Shown here in pieces: positions 6,088 through 11,960 of a stretch of 12,239 nt of DNA. The stretch is from contig MU646621.1 in NCBI GenBank assembly GCA_026770585.1, forward strand, positions 432,445 through 444,683, in the 5' to 3' direction. The position numbers and the translations under genes were made by a program. The notes below the pieces were generated by a model. That model saw nothing but the letters and a program-made list of their open reading frames with translations, was not told the origin of the DNA and did not search any database. Each line of letters starts with the position of its first letter. The first letter of the stretch is position 1. This DNA comes from Baffinella frigidus. Lineage: Eukaryota; Cryptophyceae; Cryptomonadales; Baffinellaceae.

Positions 6088-6228
6088 CCACTAGCCCTGG
6101 GAGATGGCTCAAATAGTGCTCTGGGGCATTTTCGATTTTACCTTGGATCGGGGTCAAAAGTGACCCCGATCCAAGGTAAAATCGAAGACCTTCCAGGGCA
6201 CTATTTGAGCCACTTGGGAGGGCTGATG
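6088..6228. mobile_element. Foldback, CACTAGCCCTGGGAG family (copy 1), in frame
   Basis: It starts CCACTAGCCCTGGGAGATGG and ends GGAGGGCTGATG. Arms pair through GCTCAAATAGTG against CACTATTTGAGC. The centre is a strong hairpin of GATTTTACCTTGGATCGGGG against its complement. TTT (6085-6087 and 6229-6231) flanks it. Element plus one TTT is 144 bases, so it adds 48 codons without a stop to the host frame. A second copy is at 9170-9313. Confidence 0.75.
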
Positions 6229-6305
6229 TTTACGGGTGCGTCGCCGATCACTTCGCCTGCTCCGTCGCCGAGGATCGCGCCGCGTGTGCCCCCCCCCCCA
6301 AGAAA

Positions 6306-7384
6306 GCATGGCCTTTCTACAGAAGAAGTTCCGGTGTCCGCCCATGTTGGGAGCTCGGAGATCCTAAAGGACCGAAAGGACCCTCCTCCGCCCTGGACCA
6401 CTGTGTTTGAAGAAGAGGAGGTGTCCTCTCTCCACCACTTGGCGACAGTCACTGCCACTTGGCGCGACTATCTCGACGAGGAGTGGGTCCGGCAGTTCGT
6501 GGCGGGGGTGGGGGCGGTGACGGTGGGCGACGAGGCGTACACCCGGTATTTCACGGCCCTTGAGAACGAGTACGGATCAAGCCGCGAGCGGGCGCGGTGA
6601 TCAAGGCGATCCTGATCGACCGGCTTATCTCCGCCATGGAGCGCATCGCCTGCCAGGACCGCCGCGCGAACTACATGCTCCCCGTCATCTCCCTGGACTT
6701 TCTCCCCGACGGCGAGCTCGTCGGGGAGGAGCTCGTCGCCACGGCGAACGACCCCCTGGCCGTCGACAGCCTCTTCCGCGCGATGCAGCGGTGCCACCCG
6801 TCGTAGCCGCGCACCGGGACGACGATCGTCCGCGGGACCAAGGGCATCACGCAGATCTTGGACGCCTTCGGCATCGGGGCCCCGGCGGGTGCGCGTGCGT
6901 GGAACGTGATCTCCGGGGGCTTCCGCGGGCCGGCCGACACCGACCCGGACAAGCCCGGGTCGCACCTGGATGGGCCCAGGGTGGACGGCAAGTCGACGCG
7001 CGAGACCGACGGGCTCTACAACCGGTGGTTCGCGTACGACGAGGAGAGGGAGAACAAGAAGGCTGGGCGCCTTTTCTTCAAGTAGTTGGTGTGGGGGGGG
7101 GGGCACCTTGCGTGAACATTAAAGCCATAATGAAAGGAGAAAAAAACATCTCTCTGAGCGATCGCTTTTGTGTTCTGCATGCCCGCAGCCGCTGGCCAGG
7201 AACGAGCTCGAGATTCAGAGATCCTTTAGGTCCTGATGGAGCTTATGGAGCTTTAATGAGCGTCATGCAGCAGCACGAACTTTTTCGGCCCCGCCCGGCC
7301 TTTTTCGGATCCTTTAGGTCCTTGAGGTTCTTCGAGCTCCCAACATAGGCCGACACCGGAACTTGTTCTGTAGAAAGGCCATGC
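6306..7384. mobile_element. 1.08-kb segment bounded by about 55-bp inverted repeats
   Basis: 6306-6361 (GCATGGCCTTTCTACAGAAG and on) is the inverted complement of 7329-7384 with about five mismatches, and a looser match (TCAAGGACCTAAAGGA type) continues inward. The segment contains most of the open frames of the gene started at 5843. It could be a transposon-like element carrying captured sequence, or two oppositely oriented solo copies of one element flanking the region. No transposase motif is visible in the frames, and I saw no clear target-site duplication. Confidence 0.5.
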
Positions 7385-7492
7385 GGATCACATCAAGCCC
7401 CCCTGTACAGAGGATCGCGGCAGAACCGGCTAAAGGGCATCCTCAAACGGGCCGAGGCCCATCGGCCCGATTTTGCCTGTCCCCGAAAAATG
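7086..7492. other. Spacer between the broken gene and the dysbindin-like gene
   Basis: After the stop at 7085 come a run of G, an ATTAAA-like GAACATTAAAGCC (about 7119, a weak polyadenylation candidate), an A-rich stretch, and two copies of GATCCTTTAGGTCCT (about 7218 and 7309). The second copy belongs to the right inverted repeat. GGGCCGAGGCCCATCGGCCC at about 7450 can form a small hairpin. No gene is seen. Confidence 0.4.
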
Positions 7493-7511
7493 TTGACTTT
7501 TCAAAAGTCAA
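7493..7511. repeat. Perfect 19-base hairpin upstream of the dysbindin-like ATG
   Basis: TTGACTTTT, one C, then AAAAGTCAA, about 60 bp before the ATG at 7573. The word CAAAAGTCAA or its complement recurs at about 271, 295, 2313, 8330 and 8356. TTGAC is also a plant W-box core, but no regulatory role is shown here. Confidence 0.4.
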
Positions 7512-7572
7512 TTTCTCTGACGCATCGGGAAGGAGGAGGCGTGGGCTTCTGAGGGCAGGCGGCGAGGCAGCC

Positions 7573-7626
7573 ATGCTTTCCAACTTCGGGAACATCTTCA
7601 ACAAGACCAAGGATATCTTCAAGCAG
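7573..7626 (+). CDS. DTNBP1: Dysbindin-like gene, first exon
   Basis: The ATG at 7573 has a good context (GCAGCCATGC). The exon has 18 codons, MLSNFGNIFNKTKDIFKQ, ending in phase 0 at a GT donor (7627). It is followed by a TC-rich stretch. The next exon begins in phase 0, so the two fit together. Dysbindin is a coiled-coil subunit of BLOC-1, which acts in endosomal sorting to lysosome-related organelles. This N-terminal piece alone is not diagnostic. The call depends on the downstream exons at 7910, 8915, 9909 and 11190. The start is chosen because it is the first ATG in this open stretch and is followed by a plausible short amphipathic segment. Confidence 0.5.
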
Positions 7627-7909
7627 GTCCTGCAGACTTCCACCAGCTCTCCCTCCCCCCACTCCCGCATCACTTTGTCACGATCTTGACTTTCGAGAAA
7701 GACACCCGCACAGCATCAGCGCCAGCCCTGGTTTCGCCGCCAGGAAGAAGGCCGTGTGAAAGCGTTGACATCCCGCTGCATGTATCCGCCTTCTTGACGC
7801 ACCTGCCCCACCGCCGTGCAAGCGAGCTGCGAGCATTGCCGTATACCCGAATTCCCGGAAGGTGTGCTAGCGCGAGGAGAGTTGACCGCTGTTCCGTGGA
7901 TCGCCGCAG

Positions 7910-8025
7910 GCTGAGGAGAAGGCTAAGGGCGCGCTCGCCTCTGCGACGCATGGCACCGCCCCCGAGACCGCCGCCCCCGAGGGCCCCGTCTCTTTGAAGC
8001 ACCCGGGTGCGGATGTCATCGACAG
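7910..8025 (+). CDS. DTNBP1: Dysbindin-like gene, exon 2
   Basis: 38 codons plus two bases, without ATG. The acceptor is CGCCGCAG (to 7909). It reads AEEKAKGALASATHG, then TAPETAAPEGPVSLKHPGAD and VID, then AG before a donor GTGCGC at 8026. In the spliced product, VIDR from this exon runs directly into YEKSW of exon 3. I recall dysbindin having a closely similar passage, in which a Gly-Leu-Glu-Leu-Leu-Ser-Arg-type helix leads into Tyr-Glu-x-x-Trp. The Ala/Pro/Glu-rich first half is probably a disordered linker. The frame stays open past 8025 to about 8090, so a later donor is possible. The phase and similarity argue for 8025. Confidence 0.6.
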
Positions 8026-8050
8026 GTGCGCCGCCCAGGGTTTCCCTGTT

Positions 8051-8166
8051 CAGCTCTGGCTGAATCAGGTTGGCTGCCTGTTCTTAAGTTGACATGATGG
8101 GTGGGTGGTACAATCCGTCAAAATCGGTCGGTCGGTCTCGGTCTGTCTCGGTCCGAGACAGAGCTA
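8051..8166. mobile_element. Foldback MITE, TAGCTCTGCC family (copy 3)
   Basis: It begins CAGCTCTGGCTGAATCAGG and ends GAGACAGAGCTA. The first 65 bases (GGTTGGCTG, TTCTTAAGTTGACATG, GGGTG, GTGGTACA) align with 10683-10745. The right half contains GGTCGGTCGGTCTCGGTCTG. It lies 25 bases after the exon 2 donor. Confidence 0.6.
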
Positions 8167-8252
8167 GATGTTCTGTTGCGTCGTGGGCGTTCTGGCTCTT
8201 CCCACCCCAACGCCGCACAGGCGCTCGCCGGAGAGCGTTCACGAGGCTGGAC

Positions 8253-8401
8253 GCTGTCTACTTTAGACGTGATGGGGGGCAATCAAAAGTTGCCGTACGG
8301 GCAGAATGTACGGAAATCCGTACATTCCTCCAAAAGTTGACTCGAAGCTTGATATGAGTTGACTTTTGGGATTGCCCCCCCTCAGTCTAGCGTAGTCTGC
8401 T
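8253..8401. mobile_element. Foldback element in dysbindin-like intron 2
   Basis: GGGGGGCAATCAAAAGT on the left pairs with ACTTTTGGGATTGCCCCCC on the right, with a looser outer match (CTGTCTAC against GTAGTCTGC). An internal perfect 24-base hairpin GAATGTACGGA-AA-TCCGTACATTC lies at 8304-8327. Confidence 0.7.
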
Positions 8402-8416
8402 GCACCCAGGACGCTT

Positions 8417-8620
8417 CGCTCGCATGGATATCCAGTGAATCTCATCTCAACAGCGTTCACCCTAAACCCTGCCACGCAAGAGTGTAGGGCTGACCTGCGA
8501 AAACAAGCCAGTTCACACGGAATTTGTAACAACTTTCCGAAATTTCGATTTTTCCTAAACCCTGCGCGCTCATGGGTGTCCAGTGAATCTCATCTCAAGA
8601 GCCTTCACCTTAAACCCTAA
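8417..8620. repeat. Direct repeat of about 50 bp before exon 3
   Basis: CGCATGGATATCCAGTGAAT and on, with CTCATCTCAACAGCGTTCACC (8421-8470), is repeated as CATGGGTGTCCAGTGAATCTC and on (8571-8620). Both copies end in CCCTAAACCC. The duplication probably reflects the same local events that doubled exon 3. Confidence 0.65.
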
Positions 8621-8632
8621 ACCCCACACCAG

Positions 8633-8816
8633 GTACGAGAAGTCGCCCCTAAACCCTAAACCCCAAACCCCAAACCCCAAACCCCAAACCCCAAACCCCA
8701 AACCCCAAACCCCAAACCCCAGACCCCAAACCCCAAACCCCAAACCCAAGCCGGCATGGGCGCGCGTGGTGCAGAACAGCCTCAAAACATCCACCGAAAC
8801 CCCGGTCGAATCTTCG
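8633..8816 (+). CDS. Dysbindin-like exon 3, duplicate 3a with heptamer array inside
   Basis: The exon starts after CACACCAG with G TAC GAG AAG TC, identical to exon 3b, and resumes at 8756 with ATGGGCGCGCGTGGTGCAG, again identical to 3b. Between them, 111 bases (8645-8755) of CCCCAAA heptamers are inserted, a multiple of three, and the frame stays open (YEKS, then Pro/Asn/Gln/Thr repeats, then WARVVQNSLKTSTETP). The frame then reaches a possible donor GTGAAC at 8817. After QNS it diverges from 3b. It may be an alternative exon, or a duplicate split by an array. Confidence 0.45.
8645..8755. repeat. CCCCAAA heptamer array inserted in exon copy 3a
   Basis: About 14 units of CCCCAAA/CCCTAAA. The two edges are GAGAAGTC|GCCCCT and GCCGGC|ATGGGC. 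No GT lies at the left edge, so it cannot be removed as an ordinary GT-AG intron at its exact limits. Minus-strand reads give GVWGLGF peptide. Confidence 0.8.
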
Positions 8817-8914
8817 GTGAACAAGATGTCTTTGTTCCGAGCAATTCTTGATGATTGCCACCGCAATAGATGGCACTCCCAACCATAGACCCTAATCGCC
8901 AAACCCCGAACTAG

Positions 8915-8975
8915 GTACGAGAAGTCATGGGCGCGCGTGGTGCAGAACAGCTCGAAAATGGCGGCGCAGTTCGCG
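8915..8975 (+). CDS. DTNBP1: Dysbindin-like gene, exon 3 (copy 3b)
   Basis: 61 bases. The acceptor CCGAACTAG (to 8914) has CCCTAAT upstream as a good branch-point candidate. The donor is GTGAGC at 8976. It completes the Arg codon from exon 2 and reads RYEKSWARVVQNS, then SKMAAQFA, ending in phase 0. An Arg-Tyr-Glu-x-x-Trp helix following a Leu/Ile-rich segment is the passage I associate with dysbindin. Phases on both sides agree with exons 2 and 4a. A second version of the same exon (3a) lies 280 bases upstream. Confidence 0.65.
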
Positions 8976-9169
8976 GTGAGCACCCCTGGTCCAAAAACAC
9001 TTTTCCGAGGCAGAGTATGTTGGGAGTAGATGGACGTCGGGAAGAGTAAGTAGTGGGTAAGTCCCAACACATGTCGGGGGGTGATGAACTGGTTTTTCGT
9101 ACCTTGTCTTGATATATGTGTCGGGACTAGATGTACAGCTCCAGAACTAGTGTTGGGAGCTCCCCCCTC

Positions 9170-9313
9170 CACTAGCCCTGGGAGGTGGCTCAAATCGAGA
9201 TTGGAGCTTGAGCCATTTCCTCGGGCGGCACATTCGTTTTCGAATGTCTAGCCGGAGGAAATGGCTCAAGTTATATCCTCGATGTGAGCCACCTCCCAAG
9301 GTTTGCGGTAGTG
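9170..9313. mobile_element. Foldback, CACTAGCCCTGGGAG family (copy 2)
   Basis: CCTGGGAGGTGGCTCAAAT on the left pairs with GATGTGAGCCACCTCCCAAGG on the right. Inner arms TTGAGCCATTTCCTC and GAGGAAATGGCTCAA form a second stem, with a loop around TTCGTTTTCGAATG. The terminus matches the element at 6088-6228. Confidence 0.7.
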
Positions 9314-9328
9314 CAGCGAGAAGCGTGC

Positions 9329-9487
9329 CTTGGTCGGATAGCGAGGGGGCAAATGGATCGGGTATTTATTGGATGCAGTGCCCATATGGGCACTGAATCC
9401 CCCACAAGTTGGACACGACTCGTACCAATTTTGGAATTCGTACCCGAATTAAAACGATCCGTTTGCCCCCTCGCTGTCCGACCAAAG
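9329..9487. mobile_element. Foldback element with internal 20-bp palindrome
   Basis: CTTGGTCGGATAGCGAGGGG and on (9329-9360) pairs with CCCCTCGCTGTCCGACCAAAG at the right, with only a few mismatches over about 32 bp. The interior holds a perfect palindrome CAGTGCCCATATGGGCACTG (9376-9395) and CGTACCAATTTTGGAATTCG. A piece TGTCGGGACT(A/G)GAT(G/C)TACAGCT occurs outside it at 9119 and again at 9711. Confidence 0.75.
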
Positions 9488-9908
9488 CTCAGCCCGACCC
9501 CAACCAGAGGATACACATACGTGTACGGGTCCACCCGTCCATCTAAACGATTTCCGTTACACACCGAAGGCATTATACGCCACAAAAGTACAGAATGGCT
9601 CCAATGCCTCCCCAAATCTGAGACAAATGTTATTAAGCGACCCGGTGAGTTTGACAGCTTCAGAACCGTGAACCGCACCCCCGCCCTTCCGAGGTGGTTT
9701 CTATCTGGTGTCGGGACTGGATCTACAGCTATTCCACCCAAAACCATAACCATGAACCCTAAACCCCAAACGGTAAAACGTAAACCCTGAACCCAGGGGA
9801 GGGAGGAGGGTAAAACGTAAACCCTGAACGGTAAAACATAAACCCTGAACGGTAAAACGTAAACCCTGAACCCAGGGGACGGAGGAGGGGGCGGTGCGGC
9901 TTGCGGAG
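9488..9908. other. Intron stretch with GGTAAAACGTAAACCCTGAAC repeats
   Basis: 9488-9735 has no recognisable gene. From 9738 come CCCTAAACCCC and then about four units of GGTAAAACGTAAACCCTGAA (about 20-21 bp), twice followed by CCCAGGGGA(G/C)GGAGGAGG. The array ends about 25 bases before exon 4a, again placing a heptamer-related array next to a 3' splice site. Confidence 0.6.
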
Positions 9909-9983
9909 AAAAGCGACGTGAAACACATGCAGTGGAGGGAGCTTGAGAAGGAACTCGGAGCACTCGACGACGTTGTCAAATCG
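9909..9983 (+). CDS. DTNBP1: Dysbindin-like gene, exon 4 (copy 4a)
   Basis: 25 phase-0 codons: KSDVKHMQWRELEKELGALD, then DVVKS, ending at GT (9984). The acceptor GCGGAG (to 9908) is weak. The heptad-like spacing of Leu/Val (W-x-x-L-x-x-x-L-x-x-L) predicts a coiled coil. Order and character fit the dysbindin helix that follows the Trp-containing segment (His-Trp, then Leu-rich heptads). Its frame is intact. A second copy (4b) lies at 10374-10598. The donor GT is also the first two bases of a foldback, so the element may supply the splice site. Confidence 0.6.
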
Positions 9984-10151
9984 GTAGAGGGCTTGCGGGA
10001 AAACTTGGCCGATTTCATAAAGAAACTTTTTCAGAAATCGAAAAAATTGTACCAGGACGTGACATGTAAATGGTCCATCTAAACGATTCTGGTACAAATC
10101 CTGAAAATGTTTCTCTTGAAAATCGGCCAAGTTTTCCCGCAAGCGCTCTAC
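9984..10151. mobile_element. Foldback with about 32-bp arms starting at the exon 4a donor
   Basis: GTAGAGGGCTTGCGGGAAAA, then CTTGGCCGATTT, on the left pairs with AAATCGGCCAAG, TTTTCCCGCAAGCGCTCTAC on the right. GTACCAG and CTGGTAC pair further in. A solo arm is at 11598-11647. Confidence 0.85.
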
Positions 10152-10264
10152 TTCTCTTCTTCTTTATCACCCGCACATGGTGTGCACCAAGGAGACCTCG
10201 AGAGAGGCCCCCCAGCCTGTCAAATCGGTAACTCATATAACTAATCTCACACTGGTTGTTTTTC
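10152..10264. other. Intron segment with a fragment of exon 4's 3' end
   Basis: Pyrimidine-rich start (TTCTCTTCTTC). At about 10218-10230 GTCAAATCGGTAA matches the last bases and donor of exons 4a and 4b, suggesting a third, mostly lost copy. Otherwise nothing is recognised. Confidence 0.4.
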
Positions 10265-10341
10265 GCTATCTTGAGGGTGGGTTGGCATGCTATGGTGGAG
10301 CTGTGTACAGGCGAAGATATGAATTCCACCTGTAAGATAGC
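10265..10341. mobile_element. Small foldback, GGGTGGGTTG family (copy 2)
   Basis: GCTATCTTGAGGGTGG and CCACCTGTAAGATAGC are the inverted ends. The interior matches 1147-1224 (GGGTTGGCATGCTATGGT, TGTACAGGC). It lies just before exon copy 4b. Confidence 0.7.
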
Positions 10342-10373
10342 ACGAAACGTGGCGAGGGGCGAAAAGCGACGAG

Positions 10374-10598
10374 GAGCACATGCAGTGGAAGGAGCTTGAG
10401 AAGGATCTCCTAGCTCTGTCCCACTTCGATTTGCGCTCGTCGTCAATTCGCCCCCCCCCCCCAATTTCCCATGTGAATTTCCTGGGGGGGGATGCAAAAT
10501 TCACATGGGAAATTCAGGGGGGGGGCGAATTGATGATGAGCCCGAATCAAAGTGAGGCAGAGCTAGAACTCGGGGCGCTTGACGACGTCGTTAAATCG
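10374..10598 (+). CDS. Dysbindin-like exon 4, duplicate 4b with an in-frame foldback
   Basis: It reads EHMQWKELEKDL, is interrupted by a 155-base foldback (10411-10565), and resumes ELGALDDVVKS before a donor GTAATT at 10599. The whole stretch is open. Element plus the 7-base repeated target (GATCTCC/GAACTCG) is 162 bases, a multiple of three. Differences from 4a are largely silent (GGA/GGG, GCA/GCG, CTC/CTT, GTT/GTC). A phase-0 acceptor GACGAG ends at 10373. It may be an alternative exon that would carry 54 extra residues, or a decaying copy. Confidence 0.45.
10411..10565. mobile_element. Foldback MITE, TAGCTCTGCC family (copy 4), inside exon 4b
   Basis: It starts TAGCTCTGTCCCACTTCGAT and ends ATCAAAGTGAGGCAGAGCTA. 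Arms of about 70 bp pair through TCAATTCGCCCC, CATGTGAATTT and complements. Flanks GATCTCC and GAACTCG look like a diverged target-site duplication. Removing the element with one flank restores the exon 4 frame. Confidence 0.85.
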
Positions 10599-10660
10599 GT
10601 AATTATAACTGGTCCCATACGGAAAATATTTAATATATATCCAATTTTTCTTTCTTATAG

Positions 10661-10672
10661 GTGGGCAAATCG
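10661..10672 (+). other. Possible 12-base microexon
   Basis: A compact intron with the best pyrimidine tract in the window runs from GTAATT (10599) to TTTTTCTTTCTTATAG (10660). It is followed by GTGGGCAAATCG and another GT. AAATCG before GT repeats the exon 4 donor context. If used, it adds VGKS. It could instead be a further relic of the exon 4 end. Confidence 0.3.
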
Positions 10673-10682
10673 GTGCGGACAG

Positions 10683-10824
10683 TAGCGCTGCCTCAGTCGG
10701 GTTGGCTGACTATTCTTAAGTTGACATGCTGGGTGTGTGGTACACAGCCGCCAACTTTGGAGCGGGGAAGAGCGTGGTCTCACCAAACTGGCGAGACCAG
10801 ATAGACGGAGACAGCGCCAGGCTA
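10683..10824. mobile_element. TAGCTCTGCC family element (copy 5), right end uncertain
   Basis: The left arm TAGCGCTGCCTCAGTCGGG, then TTGGCTGACTATTCTTAAG and GTTGACATGCTGGG, matches the copy at 8051 and the complement of the right arm at 4159. A weak terminus GAGACAGCGCCAGGCTA closes at 10824. An internal hairpin TGGTCTC/GAGACCA lies at 10784-10808. Confidence 0.5.
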
Positions 10825-11189
10825 CCGCGTCGCAGAGACCTCCGGAACCTTTGCCTCAGGGGTTTGCGTGCCAGGAATCGCCTCGAGGGGTTCGGATTCC
10901 GAGTGCATTTGTGTGGGGGTTGACTTAAGAGACCATAAATTTGCCCACAAGTTGCCTCCAGGGTGGTTGGACGGGACCCGGTACAAAATTTACAACGTAG
11001 GGTTTTACAACCCTTCTGTAGCCCTCCCTTTCCCTGGTACGAACGAAGCCTGCGCGGATCCGTCAAAAAAAAAGCTCCCGTTTTAGTCAACCCATCACCG
11101 CCCCTCACCTCGCTCGACCCCGCACATCGATTCGGGGGGCGGGTGGAACCCCCACACCCCAAACCCTGACACCCAGCACCCCCCCACAG
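10825..11189. other. Intron stretch, no gene recognised
   Basis: Contains CCTCAGGGGTTTGCG and CCTCGAGGGGTTCGG as a diverged direct repeat. GCCTCCAGGGTGG resembles CCCTCCAGGGTGG at 3818. A small hairpin AGGGTT/AACCCT lies near 11000. A C-rich tract with one CCCCAAACCCTGA unit (11155-11170) leads to the exon 5 acceptor. Confidence 0.5.
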
Positions 11190-11270
11190 GTAGCGAGCCT
11201 GCAGGCGGAGATGGAGGAGGTGTGCGGGCAGCTCAAAGCCCTCGACGGCGCCCTCGACTCCCACATCGCG
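11190..11270 (+). CDS. DTNBP1: Dysbindin-like gene, exon 5 (coiled coil)
   Basis: 27 phase-0 codons with strong splice signals: acceptor CCCCCCCACAG (to 11189) and donor GT at 11271. It reads [20 protein letters not shown], then ALDSHIA. Heptad-spaced Leu/Val/Met residues and the Glu-Glu-Val, Leu-x-x-Leu-Asp pattern match the dysbindin coiled coil as I know it (Leu-Glu-x-x-Phe-Glu-Glu-Val-Glu, then Leu-x-x-Leu-Glu-Asp-x-Cys). It joins exon 4 in phase 0. Decayed copies lie at 11369-11454, 11669-11680 and 11873-11960. Confidence 0.65.
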
Positions 11271-11368
11271 GTACCCCACCCCATCCGATTCCCGGTGCCT
11301 GTGTAGCCCGCTGTGAGCCTCCACGCTCCCTCCTAACTGACTTTGTTTGCGCACCACGCCTTGTCCGG

Positions 11369-11960
11369 GAATAGGAGCTCATGCTTCAAACTCGGTCGGG
11401 AATCAAAGCCGGGCTCGGGTAGTTCCACGCCCTCAACTCCCACATTGCGGTACGCCAATAGGGGCCCCGCCTAAATTTAGGGTCGTTGAGGCTTCGGTAT
11501 TGACTACGGCAGGGCCCCTAATGGGCTCCTACGAGAATCCCCCATCGCAGTGCCTTGCGAACCGCCCTCCCTGAGTGAGTCTGAGCGCCGCGTTTTCTAG
11601 AGCGCTTGCGGGAAAACTTGTCCGATTTTAACGTGAAATGTTTTCAGAAATTCAGAGCTTTTGTCCCACATCGCGGCACCCCGCGAATCGCCCTTCCTTG
11701 GTGGCTTCCTTATAATATGGGTAGTGGCAGCTACTTGACTTGGACTTCGACTTGTGATAACCCTGAACGAAGTCTAAGCTCGCCTCATTTCTGCGCCGTG
11801 CGTTTCACTTTCGAATAAAGTCAATAAGTGTCAATAAGTGACCTGAGTGAGTCTCAGCGCCGCGTTTTCTACGGGAATTGGAGGCAATGCTTCAAATGCA
11901 GCCGGGAATCGGAGGAGGTGTGCGGGCAGCTCAAACCCCGAGCAATTCTCAACTAGTGCC
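11369..11960 (+). pseudogene. Decayed duplicates of exon 5 and its flanks
   Basis: Piece 1, 11420-11454: CACGCCCTCAACTCCCACAT then TGCGGTACGCC, like the end and donor of exon 5, with upstream TAG breaking the frame. Piece 2, 11669-11680: CCCACATCGCGG without a GT donor. Piece 3, 11910-11935: GGAGGAGGTGTGCGGGCAGC, TCAAA, identical to the middle of exon 5. Flanks are also doubled. GGGAATAGGAGCTCATGCTTC (11369) resembles GGGAATTGGAGGCAATGCTTC (11873), and CTGAGTGAGTCTGAGCGCCG (11572) resembles 11842. This is local duplication followed by decay. Confidence 0.6.
11598..11647. repeat. Solo arm of the GTAGAGCGCTTGCGG foldback
   Basis: TAGAGCGCTTGCGGGAAAAC, then TTGTCCGATTTTAACGTGAA and ATGTTTTCAG, matches an arm of 9984-10151. 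No partner arm is present nearby. Confidence 0.65.

Larger units (their letters stand above)
5843..7085 (+). pseudogene. Unrecognised gene with promoter, interrupted by foldbacks, a frameshift and a stop
   Basis: I do not recognise the product. The ATG at 5843 (context CAAAAATGG) follows a clear promoter. The first 26 codons read MERGGYEVDEYEALCFGASP and on to MQD. A foldback (5923-6039) then stops the frame. Removing it with one TA joins TA to C and continues in frame as YMCLINDNEDYVMDDF. A second foldback (6088-6228) is in frame and flanked by TTT. Next comes a Pro/Ser-rich stretch (GASPITSPAPSPRIAP), then WRDYLDEEWVRQF. Near 6576-6597 the frame must shift to continue as AVIKAILIDRLISAMERI. 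An in-frame TAG at 6804 precedes a further open stretch to 7085 (ITQILDAFGIGAP, ending RLFFK). Coding is GC-rich and intron-free from about 6400. It is either a decayed gene or one whose insertions are spliced and whose two breaks are errors. Confidence 0.5.

Noticed and set aside
6468-7106. 212-codon minus-strand frame
   Set aside because: Antisense shadow of GC-rich + strand frames. It is rich in Arg/Pro/Val as expected for such shadows, and the + strand peptide has more natural composition.
6560-7348. 262-codon + strand frame starting MRTSTDQ
   Set aside because: Extremely Arg/Gly/Pro-rich and lacking hydrophobic patterning in its first two thirds. It is another frame of the same GC-rich region and runs through the right inverted repeat.
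8026-8090. Extension of dysbindin-like exon 2 to a later donor at about 8070
   Set aside because: The frame is open (to GFPVQLWLNQ), but a foldback starts at 8051 and only the donor at 8026 gives the phase and the VID-R-YEKSW join with exon 3.
8570-9193. 207-codon minus-strand frame with GVWGLGF repeats
   Set aside because: Minus-strand read of the CCCCAAA array plus intron and antisense of exons 3a/3b, whose splice sites and phases fit the + strand.
9271-9963. 230-codon minus-strand frame
   Set aside because: Runs through two foldbacks and the GGTAAAACGTAAACCCTGAA repeats (VLPFRVY peptide repeats), with no independent gene signal.
10716-11357. 213-codon minus-strand frame
   Set aside because: Lies opposite the exon 5 region, has low-complexity composition and no motif. 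Splice signals support the + strand.
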